Of a stretch of DNA of 47,479 nucleotides, positions 37,546 to 46,889 are shown in pieces. How positions within the stretch are numbered: position 1 is the stretch's first letter; each line of letters opens with the position of its first letter. The translations under genes were made by a program, and so were the position numbers. The notes below the pieces were generated by a model that was not told the DNA's origin, did not search any database, and saw only the letters and a list, made by a program, of their open reading frames with translations. The stretch lies in the NCBI GenBank assembly GCA_026989335.1, contig JALSJN010000072.1, forward strand, positions 1 through 47,479, given 5' to 3'. The DNA is from Thiotrichaceae bacterium. GTDB lineage: Bacteria; Pseudomonadota; Gammaproteobacteria; Thiotrichales; Thiotrichaceae.

Positions 37546-38502
37546 ATGTCTGAATTTAACCTTATCGAAACCTACTTTAGTTGGAGTGATACAGCGAGCA
37601 GTGTCATCAAAGGAGTGGGCGATGATGCGGCGATTATTGATATTCCCAACGATAAGTATTTAGTGACCTCTGTTGATACTTCAATTGCTGGTGTACATTT
37701 CCCTATAGAAACGCCCGCAATTGATATTGGGCATAAATCATTAGCGGTAAACCTAAGTGATTTAGCAGCCATGGGGGCCACTGTTAAATGGTTTACTTTA
37801 GCGTTAACCTTGCCTTCGTTTGATAAGCCTGAAGATACTCAATGGCTTGAAGACTTTAGTCGTGGCTTAAAAACATTAGCCAATCAAGCAGCGTGTGATT
37901 TGATCGGTGGCGATACTACGCAAGGAGCCTTAAGCATCACTATACAAGTCATGGGTGTTGTTGATAAGGGTACTGCGTTACTGCGTAGTGGTGCAAAAGT
38001 AGGAGATTTAATCTATGTGACTGGCACATTAGGTGATGCTGCAATTGGGTTGGCAACGATTATCGGCGATTTAAAAATAAAGCATCTAAGTGATTTGGAT
38101 TATTGTCAAGATCGTTTGAATAAACCCACCGCTAGAATAGTTGAAAGCAAAATAATCAAACAATTTGCCTCATCGTGTATTGATATTTCAGATGGTCTTT
38201 TACAAGATTTGGGGCATGTGTTAAAAGCCTCTCAAGTTGGGGCGAGTCTCAATACCCGTGAAATCCCTTTGTCACCAGCCTTAAGTCGTATCAATAGGAC
38301 TATCGCGATGCAAGCTGCGTTATCAGGGGGTGATGATTATGAATTACTTTTTACAATCCCACAGTCTTGTAATGTCGATTTTTTAGAGACAGTTAACGTC
38401 AATGTGACTTGTATCGGTAAAATTAATCAAAACATCAGCATTATTATGGATGAAAATGGCGACCCACTAAAAGCATCAGGCTATAATCACTTTAATGGCT
38501 AA
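37546..38502 (+). CDS. thiL: thiamine-monophosphate kinase
   Basis: ThiL phosphorylates thiamine monophosphate to the active cofactor thiamine diphosphate. The 318-residue protein begins MSEFNLIETYF and has the Mg-binding motifs GVGDDAAII near 21-29, VDTSIAGVHF and ISDGLLQDLGHVL. It overlaps the next gene, pgpA, by 8 bases (ATGGCTAA), so they are translationally coupled. The thiL-pgpA pair is common in gammaproteobacteria. Confidence 0.96.
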   Translation: MSEFNLIETYFSWSDTASSVIKGVGDDAAIIDIPNDKYLVTSVDTSIAGVHFPIETPAIDIGHKSLAVNLSDLAAMGATVKWFTLALTLPSFDKPEDTQWLEDFSRGLKTLANQAACDLIGGDTTQGALSITIQVMGVVDKGTALLRSGAKVGDLIYVTGTLGDAAIGLATIIGDLKIKHLSDLDYCQDRLNKPTARIVESKIIKQFASSCIDISDGLLQDLGHVLKASQVGASLNTREIPLSPALSRINRTIAMQAALSGGDDYELLFTIPQSCNVDFLETVNVNVTCIGKINQNISIIMDENGDPLKASGYNHFNG

Positions 38503-39016
38503 AAATCCAAAAATTTCTGGTTTACATAAAACAGTATTAAGCACACCAGTACACTTTCTTGCCTTTGGCTTTGGCAGTGGGCTTGCGCCTTTCGCCCCAG
38601 GTACCTTTGGTACTGTAATGGCTGTACCTCTGTATTTATTGATGAGCCAATTATCCTTAACAGGCTATTTGCTAATGACTTTACTAGTTTGTATTGGGGG
38701 CTTTTGGATTTGCGGAAAATCCTCGGAAAAGCTCGGCGTACATGATCACTCTGGTATCGTATGGGATGAGTTTGCAGGCTTTTTTATTACGATGATAATG
38801 GCACCCAGCGGTTGGCTTTGGATTGTCATCGGCTTTGCTTTATTTCGTTTATTTGATATTTGGAAACCTTGGCCAATTTCAGTGTTAGATAAAAAGGTAC
38901 AGGGTGGTTTTGGCATCATGGTTGATGATATAGTCGCGGGTCTTTTTGCCTTGGCTTGCTTGCAAGTGTTGGCGCACAGTCAGGTTTTTCGTGAAATAAT
39001 CAATGGCATAAGCTAA
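38495..39016 (+). CDS. pgpA: phosphatidylglycerophosphatase A
   Basis: PgpA dephosphorylates phosphatidylglycerophosphate to phosphatidylglycerol in the inner membrane. The 173-residue protein has the PgpA signatures FGSGLAPFAPGTFGT and DHSGIVWDEFAGF, and about four membrane segments. The start overlaps thiL by 8 bases, and the stop overlaps the next start (TAATG). Confidence 0.95.
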   Translation: MAKNPKISGLHKTVLSTPVHFLAFGFGSGLAPFAPGTFGTVMAVPLYLLMSQLSLTGYLLMTLLVCIGGFWICGKSSEKLGVHDHSGIVWDEFAGFFITMIMAPSGWLWIVIGFALFRLFDIWKPWPISVLDKKVQGGFGIMVDDIVAGLFALACLQVLAHSQVFREIINGIS

Positions 39017-39390
39017 TGGCAAAAAAAATTCTCTACTCGGTGATAGAATCTCGTACTCATCCTTATTTGACTCCTTTATATAATAGTTTGAATATTGATG
39101 AGCTGTGTTTTAAACAGATGCGAAAGTTGATCAGTAAAATCAAAAAAAAACAGCCCGACTATATCGCGGTAGAGTTTTTTTACGGCTTTGGTAATAACTA
39201 CGCTGGCGTTAATATCAGTAATCTTGATGTGATGCTTTATTCTTTACAACGCTATTCGGTCACAACAAAAGTTATTGTTTTTGTGGCTAAAGATCAGCGT
39301 CAATATGTAGATAAGCTCAATGATATTATGCCTTTATATGCTGTTTTTACCTTACCTTTAGATCAGGCTGAGTTAACAAAAGTATTATAA
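39016..39390 (+). CDS. hypothetical protein, 124 residues, coupled to pgpA
   Basis: I cannot name this protein. It is soluble, basic at the N-terminus (KKKQPDY near 43-49), with alternating helix and strand such as TTKVIVFVAKDQRQY and a PLYAVFTLPLD segment near the end. This suggests a small alpha/beta fold. The start overlaps the pgpA stop, so it is made with ThiL and PgpA. A 164-base gap with a good promoter separates it from hflK. Confidence 0.75.
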   Translation: MAKKILYSVIESRTHPYLTPLYNSLNIDELCFKQMRKLISKIKKKQPDYIAVEFFYGFGNNYAGVNISNLDVMLYSLQRYSVTTKVIVFVAKDQRQYVDKLNDIMPLYAVFTLPLDQAELTKVL

Positions 39391-39427
39391 ACGCTGATAA
39401 GATAAGCCTTAATTATAAAGAGATTTG

Positions 39428-39457
39428 TTGTCATTTTTTTACGTTGCGCGATACAAT
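39428..39457 (+). promoter_or_regulatory. sigma-70 type promoter for hflK
   Basis: -35 TTGTCA at 39428-39433, 18-base spacer, -10 TACAAT at 39452-39457, 97 bases upstream of the hflK start. It is the best promoter match in this gap and would drive the hflK-hflC-yjeT-hisZ-purA group. Confidence 0.65.
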
Positions 39458-39554
39458 CAGTTTTTTTATAAGTATGTCTATACTCGGTCTTGATAGTGGC
39501 CGAGTAATCCCCATATTGACTTAAACATACATTTAACTTTGGAGTACAACAACA

Positions 39555-40736
39555 ATGCCTTGGAATGAACCAGGTGGTAAAGATAAAGACCCGTGGGGTA
39601 AAAAATCAAGTGGCAGCTCGAAAGGGAGTGGTGGCGCTGATATTGAAGATATTACCCGTAAAATGAATGAGAAAATCGGTGGCTTTTTTGGTAATAAAAA
39701 ATCTGGAGGAGACTCTAACGGCGGGCCTAGCTTAGCTTCGTTGGGTGTAATTGCATTAATCGCTTTTTTAGGTTGGCTTGCGACGGGATTTTATCAGGTG
39801 GATTCTGCACAACGTGGTGTTGAGTTTCGCTTCGGAGCCTTTCAACAAACCACTAAACCGGGTTTGCATTGGCGTTTTCCTTACCCTATTGATTCCGTCG
39901 AGTTAGTCGACATTGACAAAAGTCGAACGGCTGATGATCAAACACGTATGCTGACAAAAGATGAAAATATTGTCGATGTGGGTATTTCTGCACAATACCG
40001 TATTAAAAACCCTGAAGATTATTTGTTTAATATTTATCTTGCTGATTATGAACCTAACCAAGTTGTGGGTACGTTATTTCAAGTAATGCGAAGTGCGGTG
40101 CGTGAAATCGTTGGTCGCAATACGATGGATTCAATCCTTATCGAAAATCGTCAATCAATCGCCCCTGAAACGCAACAAGTAATGCAAAAAGTATTGGATG
40201 AATACAAATCTGGATTAGAAGTGATCAAAGTTAACTTAATTCACGCCAAACCTCCACAAGAAGTAAAGGATGCCTTTGACGATGCAATCCGTGCCCGAGA
40301 GGACAGGGATAAGTTTAAAAATGAAGCGGAAACCTATGCTAAAAAAGTTGTTCCTGTTGCTGAAGGTAAGGCCTCTCGCTTAAACGAAGATGCGCTCGCT
40401 TACAAAAGTCAAATTGTCTCGCAGGCAGAAGGTGATGCATCACGCTTTAGTCAATTAGTAACAGAATACAATAAAGCGCCTGAGGTTACTCGTAAACGAC
40501 TCTATCTAGAAACGATGGAAGAGGTTTATGCAAACACGAAGAAAGTTATGGTCGATACAAAGTCAGGCAATAATATGTTGTACTTGCCACTTAATGAGCT
40601 ACAAAGTGGCACTTCATCAACCAATAAAGCCAGTGGTTTTGACCCTGCCGTTGCGGGTGCAATGCAACAACAACGCTTAAAACGAAAAACAACACGTGAT
40701 GGGGTCAGAAGTGGCACCCGAGAAGGGAGACGTTAA
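39555..40736 (+). CDS. hflK: HflK, FtsH-associated SPFH protein
   Basis: HflK forms a large periplasmic cage with HflC around the FtsH protease and controls its access to membrane substrates. The 393-residue protein begins MPWNEPGGKDKDPWG, the usual Gly-rich cytoplasmic start, has one membrane segment at about 60-80, and an SPFH/band-7 domain with coiled-coil helices to about 330. AGTACAAC rather than a strong ribosome site precedes ATG. hflC follows with one base between stop and start. Confidence 0.96.
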   Translation: MPWNEPGGKDKDPWGKKSSGSSKGSGGADIEDITRKMNEKIGGFFGNKKSGGDSNGGPSLASLGVIALIAFLGWLATGFYQVDSAQRGVEFRFGAFQQTTKPGLHWRFPYPIDSVELVDIDKSRTADDQTRMLTKDENIVDVGISAQYRIKNPEDYLFNIYLADYEPNQVVGTLFQVMRSAVREIVGRNTMDSILIENRQSIAPETQQVMQKVLDEYKSGLEVIKVNLIHAKPPQEVKDAFDDAIRAREDRDKFKNEAETYAKKVVPVAEGKASRLNEDALAYKSQIVSQAEGDASRFSQLVTEYNKAPEVTRKRLYLETMEEVYANTKKVMVDTKSGNNMLYLPLNELQSGTSSTNKASGFDPAVAGAMQQQRLKRKTTRDGVRSGTREGRR

Positions 40737-40737
40737 A

Positions 40738-41625
40738 ATGAAGAATATTGCTTTTATTGTTATTGCGCTGGTTGCTTTTATTTTAGCAACGGCAACCTAT
40801 ACCGTTGATGAGCGTGAAACTGCGATTAAATTTCGCTTTAAAGAAATTGTAGAAACTGACATAAAGCCAGGTTTGCACTTTAAAATGCCTTTTGTAAATA
40901 CCATTGAGAAGTTTTCAACCTTGGTGCTTACGCTAGATGCACAGCCAGATCGTTTTTTAACGTCAGAGAAAAAAGACGTTAAAGTTGATTTCTTTGTAAA
41001 ATGGAAAATTGCTAATGTGCGTACTTTTTATAACGCACTGGGTGGTGATTTAACACGTGCCCAAAACCGTTTAGAGAGTATTATTAAAGATGGCTTAAGA
41101 AATGAGTTCAGTACCCGTACGATAAAAGAGGCTGTTTCGGGTGAGCGTGGTGAAATAATGACGGCGTTACGTTCAAAGGCTGCGAGTTCCGTTGAACAAT
41201 TGGGTATTGTTATTATTGATGCGCGGGTTAGTCAGATTGACTTCACTGAATCAATTAGTGACTCGGTTTACGAACGTATGCGCTCTGAGAGACAACGTGT
41301 GGCACAGGATTTCCGCTCACGTGGTCAGGCAGAAGGTGAGAAAATTCGTGCGGTAGCTGATAGACAAGCGATTATTATTGAAGCTGATGCTTACCGTGAT
41401 GCACAAAAAATACGGGGTGAAGGTGATGCAAAATCGGCAGAAGTGTATGCCAGTGCTTATCAAAATAATGCTGAGTTCTATGACTTTTACCGTAGTTTAA
41501 GTGCTTATAGAAAATCATTGGGTAAAGGTGGTGATATTATGGTGATTGAGCCTGATGCTGAATTTTTTCGTCACTTTAAAGGAAAAGCATCAACCCCTGC
41601 GGCTGCGGTTCCAAGTACTTTTTAA
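40738..41625 (+). CDS. hflC: HflC, FtsH-associated SPFH protein
   Basis: HflC is the partner of HflK. The start chosen is ATG at 40738 (MKNIAFIVIALVAFILATAT) with GGGAGA upstream; an earlier in-frame start inside hflK would add 14 unlikely residues. The 295-residue protein has an N-terminal membrane segment at about 4-21, then the SPFH domain and a helical region with RSRGQAEGEKIRAVADRQ. It follows hflK directly and precedes yjeT. Confidence 0.96.
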   Translation: MKNIAFIVIALVAFILATATYTVDERETAIKFRFKEIVETDIKPGLHFKMPFVNTIEKFSTLVLTLDAQPDRFLTSEKKDVKVDFFVKWKIANVRTFYNALGGDLTRAQNRLESIIKDGLRNEFSTRTIKEAVSGERGEIMTALRSKAASSVEQLGIVIIDARVSQIDFTESISDSVYERMRSERQRVAQDFRSRGQAEGEKIRAVADRQAIIIEADAYRDAQKIRGEGDAKSAEVYASAYQNNAEFYDFYRSLSAYRKSLGKGGDIMVIEPDAEFFRHFKGKASTPAAAVPSTF

Positions 41626-41651
41626 CCAGTGCCGTATAAAAGACGACCCTA

Positions 41652-41837
41652 ATGAATTGGCATGATTTACTCAATGCGCTTGCGCTGTTGCTGATTTTTG
41701 AAGGCTTGTTACCCTTTGCAAGTCCGGCTAGCATCAAAAAAGTCTATAAAACAATGGTAGAAACGCCTGAAAGTTCCTTGCGTATGATGGGTTTGGCAAG
41801 TATCGTTGCAGGTCTTGTTTTACTTTATATTGTTTGA
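41652..41837 (+). CDS. yjeT: YjeT/DUF2065 small membrane protein
   Basis: This 61-residue inner-membrane protein has two hydrophobic segments at about 5-22 and 44-60. It matches the DUF2065 family, with NALALLLIFEGLLPFASP and RMMGLASIVAGLVLLYIV. In E. coli the gene lies between hflC and purA; here hisZ has been added between yjeT and purA. Function is unknown; position suggests a link to FtsH-HflKC. Confidence 0.92.
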   Translation: MNWHDLLNALALLLIFEGLLPFASPASIKKVYKTMVETPESSLRMMGLASIVAGLVLLYIV

Positions 41838-41920
41838 ATTTTCATGATAAAAGTTATTGTAAAGATACGTCAAAGTGGGTTTAGTGAACTTAGCTTGAGT
41901 ACACTCAGGGCTAACGCGCA

Positions 41921-43174
41921 ATGAATACTTGGTTATTACCAGCTGGAATTAATGAATCCTTACCGGATGAAGCTGAAAAGCTAGAGGCCTTACGTCGTCA
42001 TATTGTCGATTTATATGCGACTTGGGGTTACCGTCTAGTGATGCCGCCGTTAGTTGAGTATATGGAATCATTAAAAGCGGGTATAGGTACACAACTTGAT
42101 CTTCAGACCTTTAAAATAACCGATCAAGAAAACGGTCGAATGATGGGCATTCGTGCCGATATTACTCCTCAAGTCGCGCGGATTGATGCACATCGTTTAT
42201 CTAATAACACACCTTCAAACACCACTGCATCAGAAAATACCTCATCAAAAAACACGACAATAAACCGCCTCTGTTATATAGGCACTGTGTTACGCACACG
42301 CTCAGATGAGCAAGGTGGATCGCGTTCACCAGTACAGGTTGGGGCTGAGTTATTTGGTCATGCAGGTATTGAAAGTGACAGTGAAATTATCTCACTGATG
42401 CTCGAAACACTTGATAGCCTTGATATTAAAGATCTAGTGCTAGACTTAGGTCATGTAGGGCTTGCCAGTGGCTTAGCGGATTATGCTCAGCTGGATGATT
42501 CCCAAAAAGCGCATTACTTTGATATGTTATCGCGCAAATCAATTCCAGAAATTGAAACCTGGGTGACGCAATTAGATTTACCTTCAGCAGCGGCGGATAT
42601 GCTGTTAGCACTACCGATGCTGAGCGGCTCACCTGACATTATTGATACGGCAAAAACCAGTCTTAAAAATGCAGGCAAAATGGTGCTAGATGCCTTAGAC
42701 CATTTACAAAAAATAAGCCGTTTGTTAAGTAAATGTTTTACAGGGCTAACCTTGCATATTGATCTTGCAGAAATGCGTGGCTATGCCTATCACACCGGTA
42801 TTATGTATACTGTTTATCAAACAGGGCGCGCCGCTTCTATCGCACAAGGTGGGCGCTATGATGGAATTGGCAAAGCCTTTGGCAATAGCCGACCTGCAAT
42901 AGGTTTTAGCAGTGACTTAAGAACCCTTGCTAATCTATCATTTGGTACCACACAGTTAATTAACTCATTAGCTGTGAATGGTATTTTAATACCGAATATT
43001 CAGGATCAAGCGTTAGAGCAACACATTAAGGAATTACGCGCCCAAGGAGAGCAAGTTATTCGTTACTTAGGCAAAACGCAAGAGTTAGAATTGAGTGCCG
43101 AGCAGTTAAAAAGTTATGGTTGTAATCGGGTTTTACACCAGCAGAATGATGTATGGGTTGTAAAACAAGGCTAG
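41921..43174 (+). CDS. hisZ: ATP phosphoribosyltransferase regulatory subunit HisZ
   Basis: HisZ is a catalytically inactive histidyl-tRNA synthetase paralogue that activates short-form HisG in the first step of histidine synthesis. The 417-residue protein has class II synthetase-like motifs (GYRLVMPPLVEYMESL, IRADITPQVARIDA, GGRYDGIGKAFG) but lacks the anticodon-binding domain. Its presence predicts a short-form HisG elsewhere. It lies 83 bases after yjeT and 52 before purA. Confidence 0.95.
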   Translation: MNTWLLPAGINESLPDEAEKLEALRRHIVDLYATWGYRLVMPPLVEYMESLKAGIGTQLDLQTFKITDQENGRMMGIRADITPQVARIDAHRLSNNTPSNTTASENTSSKNTTINRLCYIGTVLRTRSDEQGGSRSPVQVGAELFGHAGIESDSEIISLMLETLDSLDIKDLVLDLGHVGLASGLADYAQLDDSQKAHYFDMLSRKSIPEIETWVTQLDLPSAAADMLLALPMLSGSPDIIDTAKTSLKNAGKMVLDALDHLQKISRLLSKCFTGLTLHIDLAEMRGYAYHTGIMYTVYQTGRAASIAQGGRYDGIGKAFGNSRPAIGFSSDLRTLANLSFGTTQLINSLAVNGILIPNIQDQALEQHIKELRAQGEQVIRYLGKTQELELSAEQLKSYGCNRVLHQQNDVWVVKQG

Positions 43175-43214
43175 CAAACTGTGTCGTGAAGTCAGTTTAA
43201 TCGTTAAAGATTGA

Positions 43215-44522
<1,308 letters not shown>

Positions 44523-44540
44523 GTCTAGGAAAAAGGACTA

Positions 44541-45227
44541 ATGCGCCTCGATAAACTGTTTTCACAATCAACCGTCTTTACCCGCTCGCAAGCAAAAATT
44601 CATATAAAAAAGGGTAAAGTTAAAGTTGATGGGGAAACTATTAAAAACCCCGCACAACATATCACTGATAACGCCACTGTAGAATATATGGGCGTTTCCA
44701 TTAGTAAGCCCAAACTACGTTATATTATGTTGAATAAACCCACAGGGGTAGTTTGCGCCAATATAGATAAAGATCACCCCACTGTTTTTGACTCTCTTTT
44801 TGTGCCCAATGTTGAATCACTTCATGTGGCAGGGCGCTTAGATATTGATACCACTGGTTTAGTTCTGTTAACCGACGATGGGCAATGGCTGCATCAAATC
44901 ACATCACCCAAACATAATCATAAAAAAGTCTATCTGGTCGATTTAGATTCTGATATTACTGAAAAACAAATTCGTATTTTAAGTGAAGGGGTACAACTTA
45001 AAGCAGAGAAAGAACGCAGCAAACCTGCTGAAATTGATATTATCAGTAAGACAAGAATTCGTCTCACAATATCAGAAGGTAAGTACCATCAAGTTAAACG
45101 GATGATGGCGGCGGTGGGTAACCATGTAATAAAATTACATCGTGAAAAAATTGCTGATATTATTTTGGATGATGCGTTAGCGGCAGGACAGTGGCGAGAG
45201 CTGAGTGATTTAGAAATTAAGCTTTAA
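44541..45227 (+). CDS. rsuA: 16S rRNA pseudouridine-516 synthase RsuA
   Basis: RsuA makes pseudouridine 516 in 16S rRNA. The 228-residue protein has an N-terminal S4 domain (MRLDKLFSQSTVFTRSQAKI), the catalytic D101 in GRLDIDTTGLVLLTDDGQW, and the conserved SEGKYHQVKRMMAAVGNHV. It follows purA by 18 bases with AAAAAGGA as ribosome site. A hairpin follows downstream. Confidence 0.93.
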   Translation: MRLDKLFSQSTVFTRSQAKIHIKKGKVKVDGETIKNPAQHITDNATVEYMGVSISKPKLRYIMLNKPTGVVCANIDKDHPTVFDSLFVPNVESLHVAGRLDIDTTGLVLLTDDGQWLHQITSPKHNHKKVYLVDLDSDITEKQIRILSEGVQLKAEKERSKPAEIDIISKTRIRLTISEGKYHQVKRMMAAVGNHVIKLHREKIADIILDDALAAGQWRELSDLEIKL

Positions 45228-45255
45228 GCTTCTCCATTTTGCGCATACTTATACA

Positions 45256-45280
45256 CATTAAGTGTGGGTCTCACTTAATG
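45256..45280. terminator. hairpin between rsuA and the methyltransferase gene
   Basis: CATTAAGTG (45256-45264) and CACTTAATG (45272-45280) are exact complements around TGGGTCT. It lies between convergent genes and may act on both, although T-runs are weak. Confidence 0.55.
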
Positions 45281-45321
45281 ACAAACAGCAGCAAATTTTT
45301 CTTCGCAAAATTTTAATCGAC

Positions 45322-45981
45322 TTAATCAGCTTCTCCTTTTATCGCAGTCAGTGAAAAAACCATACCATTTAGATATGTTTCAGGCTTTTTAGTTTTAAGT
45401 CCTAATTTTTCAAAGAGAGTACTGACCTCTGAAACTGTCATTTTGGGTGCAAGTTTATGCCATGTTCTTAAAGCTTCAAAAGAAAATCCTGTAGTTTGTA
45501 ATAACGATTTGAGAGCATTCAGTTTTATATCATTAAAACCCACCAACGGAACTAAAATACTAATTGTTCCCCCGCTCTTACAAACTCTAACCATCTCTGT
45601 TAAGGCTCTTTCTCTATCGGAAACTATATTTAATAACGAGGCGGAAATAACTGAATCAAAAGATTCAGTCTCAAAGGGTAACTTATTAACATCTGCAACA
45701 TGAAAAGAAATTTCAGGGTTATTCTTTTGAGCAGCTTCAATCATGCTTTCAGATATATCTACACCTGTAAGGTCATGATCTGAATCTGAAATATACCGAG
45801 ATAAAATACCTGTGGCACAGCCAATTTCTAAGATCTTGCTATTCGCTGAAAAGTTATTTTGTTTAACCCAATCTTGTAATGTTTGTTGATACCAATCAAG
45901 CTGGTTTAGAGCTTCAAAAAAAACTACTGGCTTTGTTGCCAGTAGCATTCTAATTTTTAATCTATGAAATAACTCATTCAT
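45322..45981 (-). CDS. class I SAM-dependent methyltransferase
   Basis: The 219-residue protein has the Rossmann methyltransferase motifs: ILEIGCATGILSRYI (motif I, about 50-64), LTGVDISESMIEAAQ (motif II) and ADVNKLPFETESFDSVISAS (motifs III-IV). It belongs to the Methyltransf_11/UbiE-like group; the substrate is unknown. Its start overlaps the stop of the upstream membrane-protein gene (TAATG), so both are co-translated. The pair diverges from an HxlR regulator, a common layout for redox- or aldehyde-responsive accessory modules. Confidence 0.85.
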   Translation of the reverse strand: MNELFHRLKIRMLLATKPVVFFEALNQLDWYQQTLQDWVKQNNFSANSKILEIGCATGILSRYISDSDHDLTGVDISESMIEAAQKNNPEISFHVADVNKLPFETESFDSVISASLLNIVSDRERALTEMVRVCKSGGTISILVPLVGFNDIKLNALKSLLQTTGFSFEALRTWHKLAPKMTVSEVSTLFEKLGLKTKKPETYLNGMVFSLTAIKGEAD

Positions 45982-46361
45982 TATGATTTATTTTTCTTTG
46001 GCATCCACAATAATAAGAGAATCGTGATCCACGAAGCATTAAACATTGGGAAGCCCGAATCTTTGATATTTACAACACCTGTGAGTGTGTAGTATATGCC
46101 ACCACCTAAATCAATAAGCTGAATCAAAACCATAAACCAAATCCAAAGGACATGCTTGAGAGGATCTTTTGCTATTACGATGAACGCAATACCATAGGCA
46201 ATAAATCGAGACGCAAGCATAGCGAGAGGATATTTTAGATCAGCAGGTGGAACTGAATGACCAATGCTTTTTAAGAAAAAATCAGGGGCGAATAAATAGA
46301 AAAGTCCAAGTATTATCTGTATTGCGCCTACGACATAAAGTAAATAAGTTGTTTTTTTCAT
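45981..46361 (-). CDS. small four-helix membrane protein
   Basis: I do not recognise a named family. The 126-residue protein has four hydrophobic segments at about 6-24, 46-64, 70-90 and 108-122. It starts MKKTTYLLYVVGAIQIILGL and ends in a basic tail PKKNKS. It is translationally coupled to the methyltransferase gene downstream and divergent from the HxlR regulator gene, which probably controls it. Confidence 0.75.
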   Translation of the reverse strand: MKKTTYLLYVVGAIQIILGLFYLFAPDFFLKSIGHSVPPADLKYPLAMLASRFIAYGIAFIVIAKDPLKHVLWIWFMVLIQLIDLGGGIYYTLTGVVNIKDSGFPMFNASWITILLLLWMPKKNKS

Positions 46362-46401
46362 CGGTAAAATCCTTTAAAGTAAATGTTCAAAAAATAATAG
46401 G

Positions 46402-46430
46402 GTAGTTACTTTACTTTTAGAAGTAGTTAC
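46402..46430. promoter_or_regulatory. direct repeat, candidate HxlR operator
   Basis: GTAGTTAC occurs at 46402-46409 and 46423-46430, a 21-base period (two helical turns), in the 82-base gap between the divergent membrane-protein and HxlR genes. Partly self-complementary GTAAAG and CTTTAC stretches lie alongside. The position fits an autoregulatory operator. Confidence 0.5.
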
Positions 46431-46443
46431 CAAAAGGATAGTA

Positions 46444-46776
46444 ATGGTTAAAAAAGATAGCTTGTTGCAAACTGCGCTGTGTGACGATGAATGCCCCGTA
46501 AAAAAAACAGCAGGGGTGATTGAAGGAAAGTGGACAACCTTAGTAATACGTGAATTATTACCAGGAAAGAAACGTTATTCAGAAATTCAAAGAGCTTTAG
46601 AGGGTATTAGTCCAAAGGTTTTAACGTCTCGCCTACGGCTATTAGAAGAACGAAAATTAGTAACAAGAACCGTATACGCCACAGTTCCACCAACCACTGA
46701 ATATGAGCTAACGAAGCTTGGAAATAAACTAAAAGGCGTTTTAAATGCAATGGCTGAATTTGGGCAAGAATTATAA
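46444..46776 (+). CDS. HxlR-family transcriptional regulator
   Basis: The 110-residue protein is a MarR-like winged-helix HxlR regulator. Signatures are CPVKKTAGVIEGKWTTLVIR near 19-38, LPGKKRYSEIQRALEGISPK and VLTSRLRLLEERKLVTRT. Cysteines at positions 13 and 19 (CDDECP) lie before the domain, where redox- or electrophile-sensing HxlR proteins carry theirs. It diverges from the membrane protein and methyltransferase genes, which it probably controls. Confidence 0.9.
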   Translation: MVKKDSLLQTALCDDECPVKKTAGVIEGKWTTLVIRELLPGKKRYSEIQRALEGISPKVLTSRLRLLEERKLVTRTVYATVPPTTEYELTKLGNKLKGVLNAMAEFGQEL

Positions 46777-46889
46777 AAACACTAACGAATAAGGTTGATG
46801 CTTGTCTATATACATTTCATATCATCCATTGGTTCTCTCTCTATAACCACTAAAAGTGGCAATTGATTTGGGTCTTATGTTGTTCTTTT

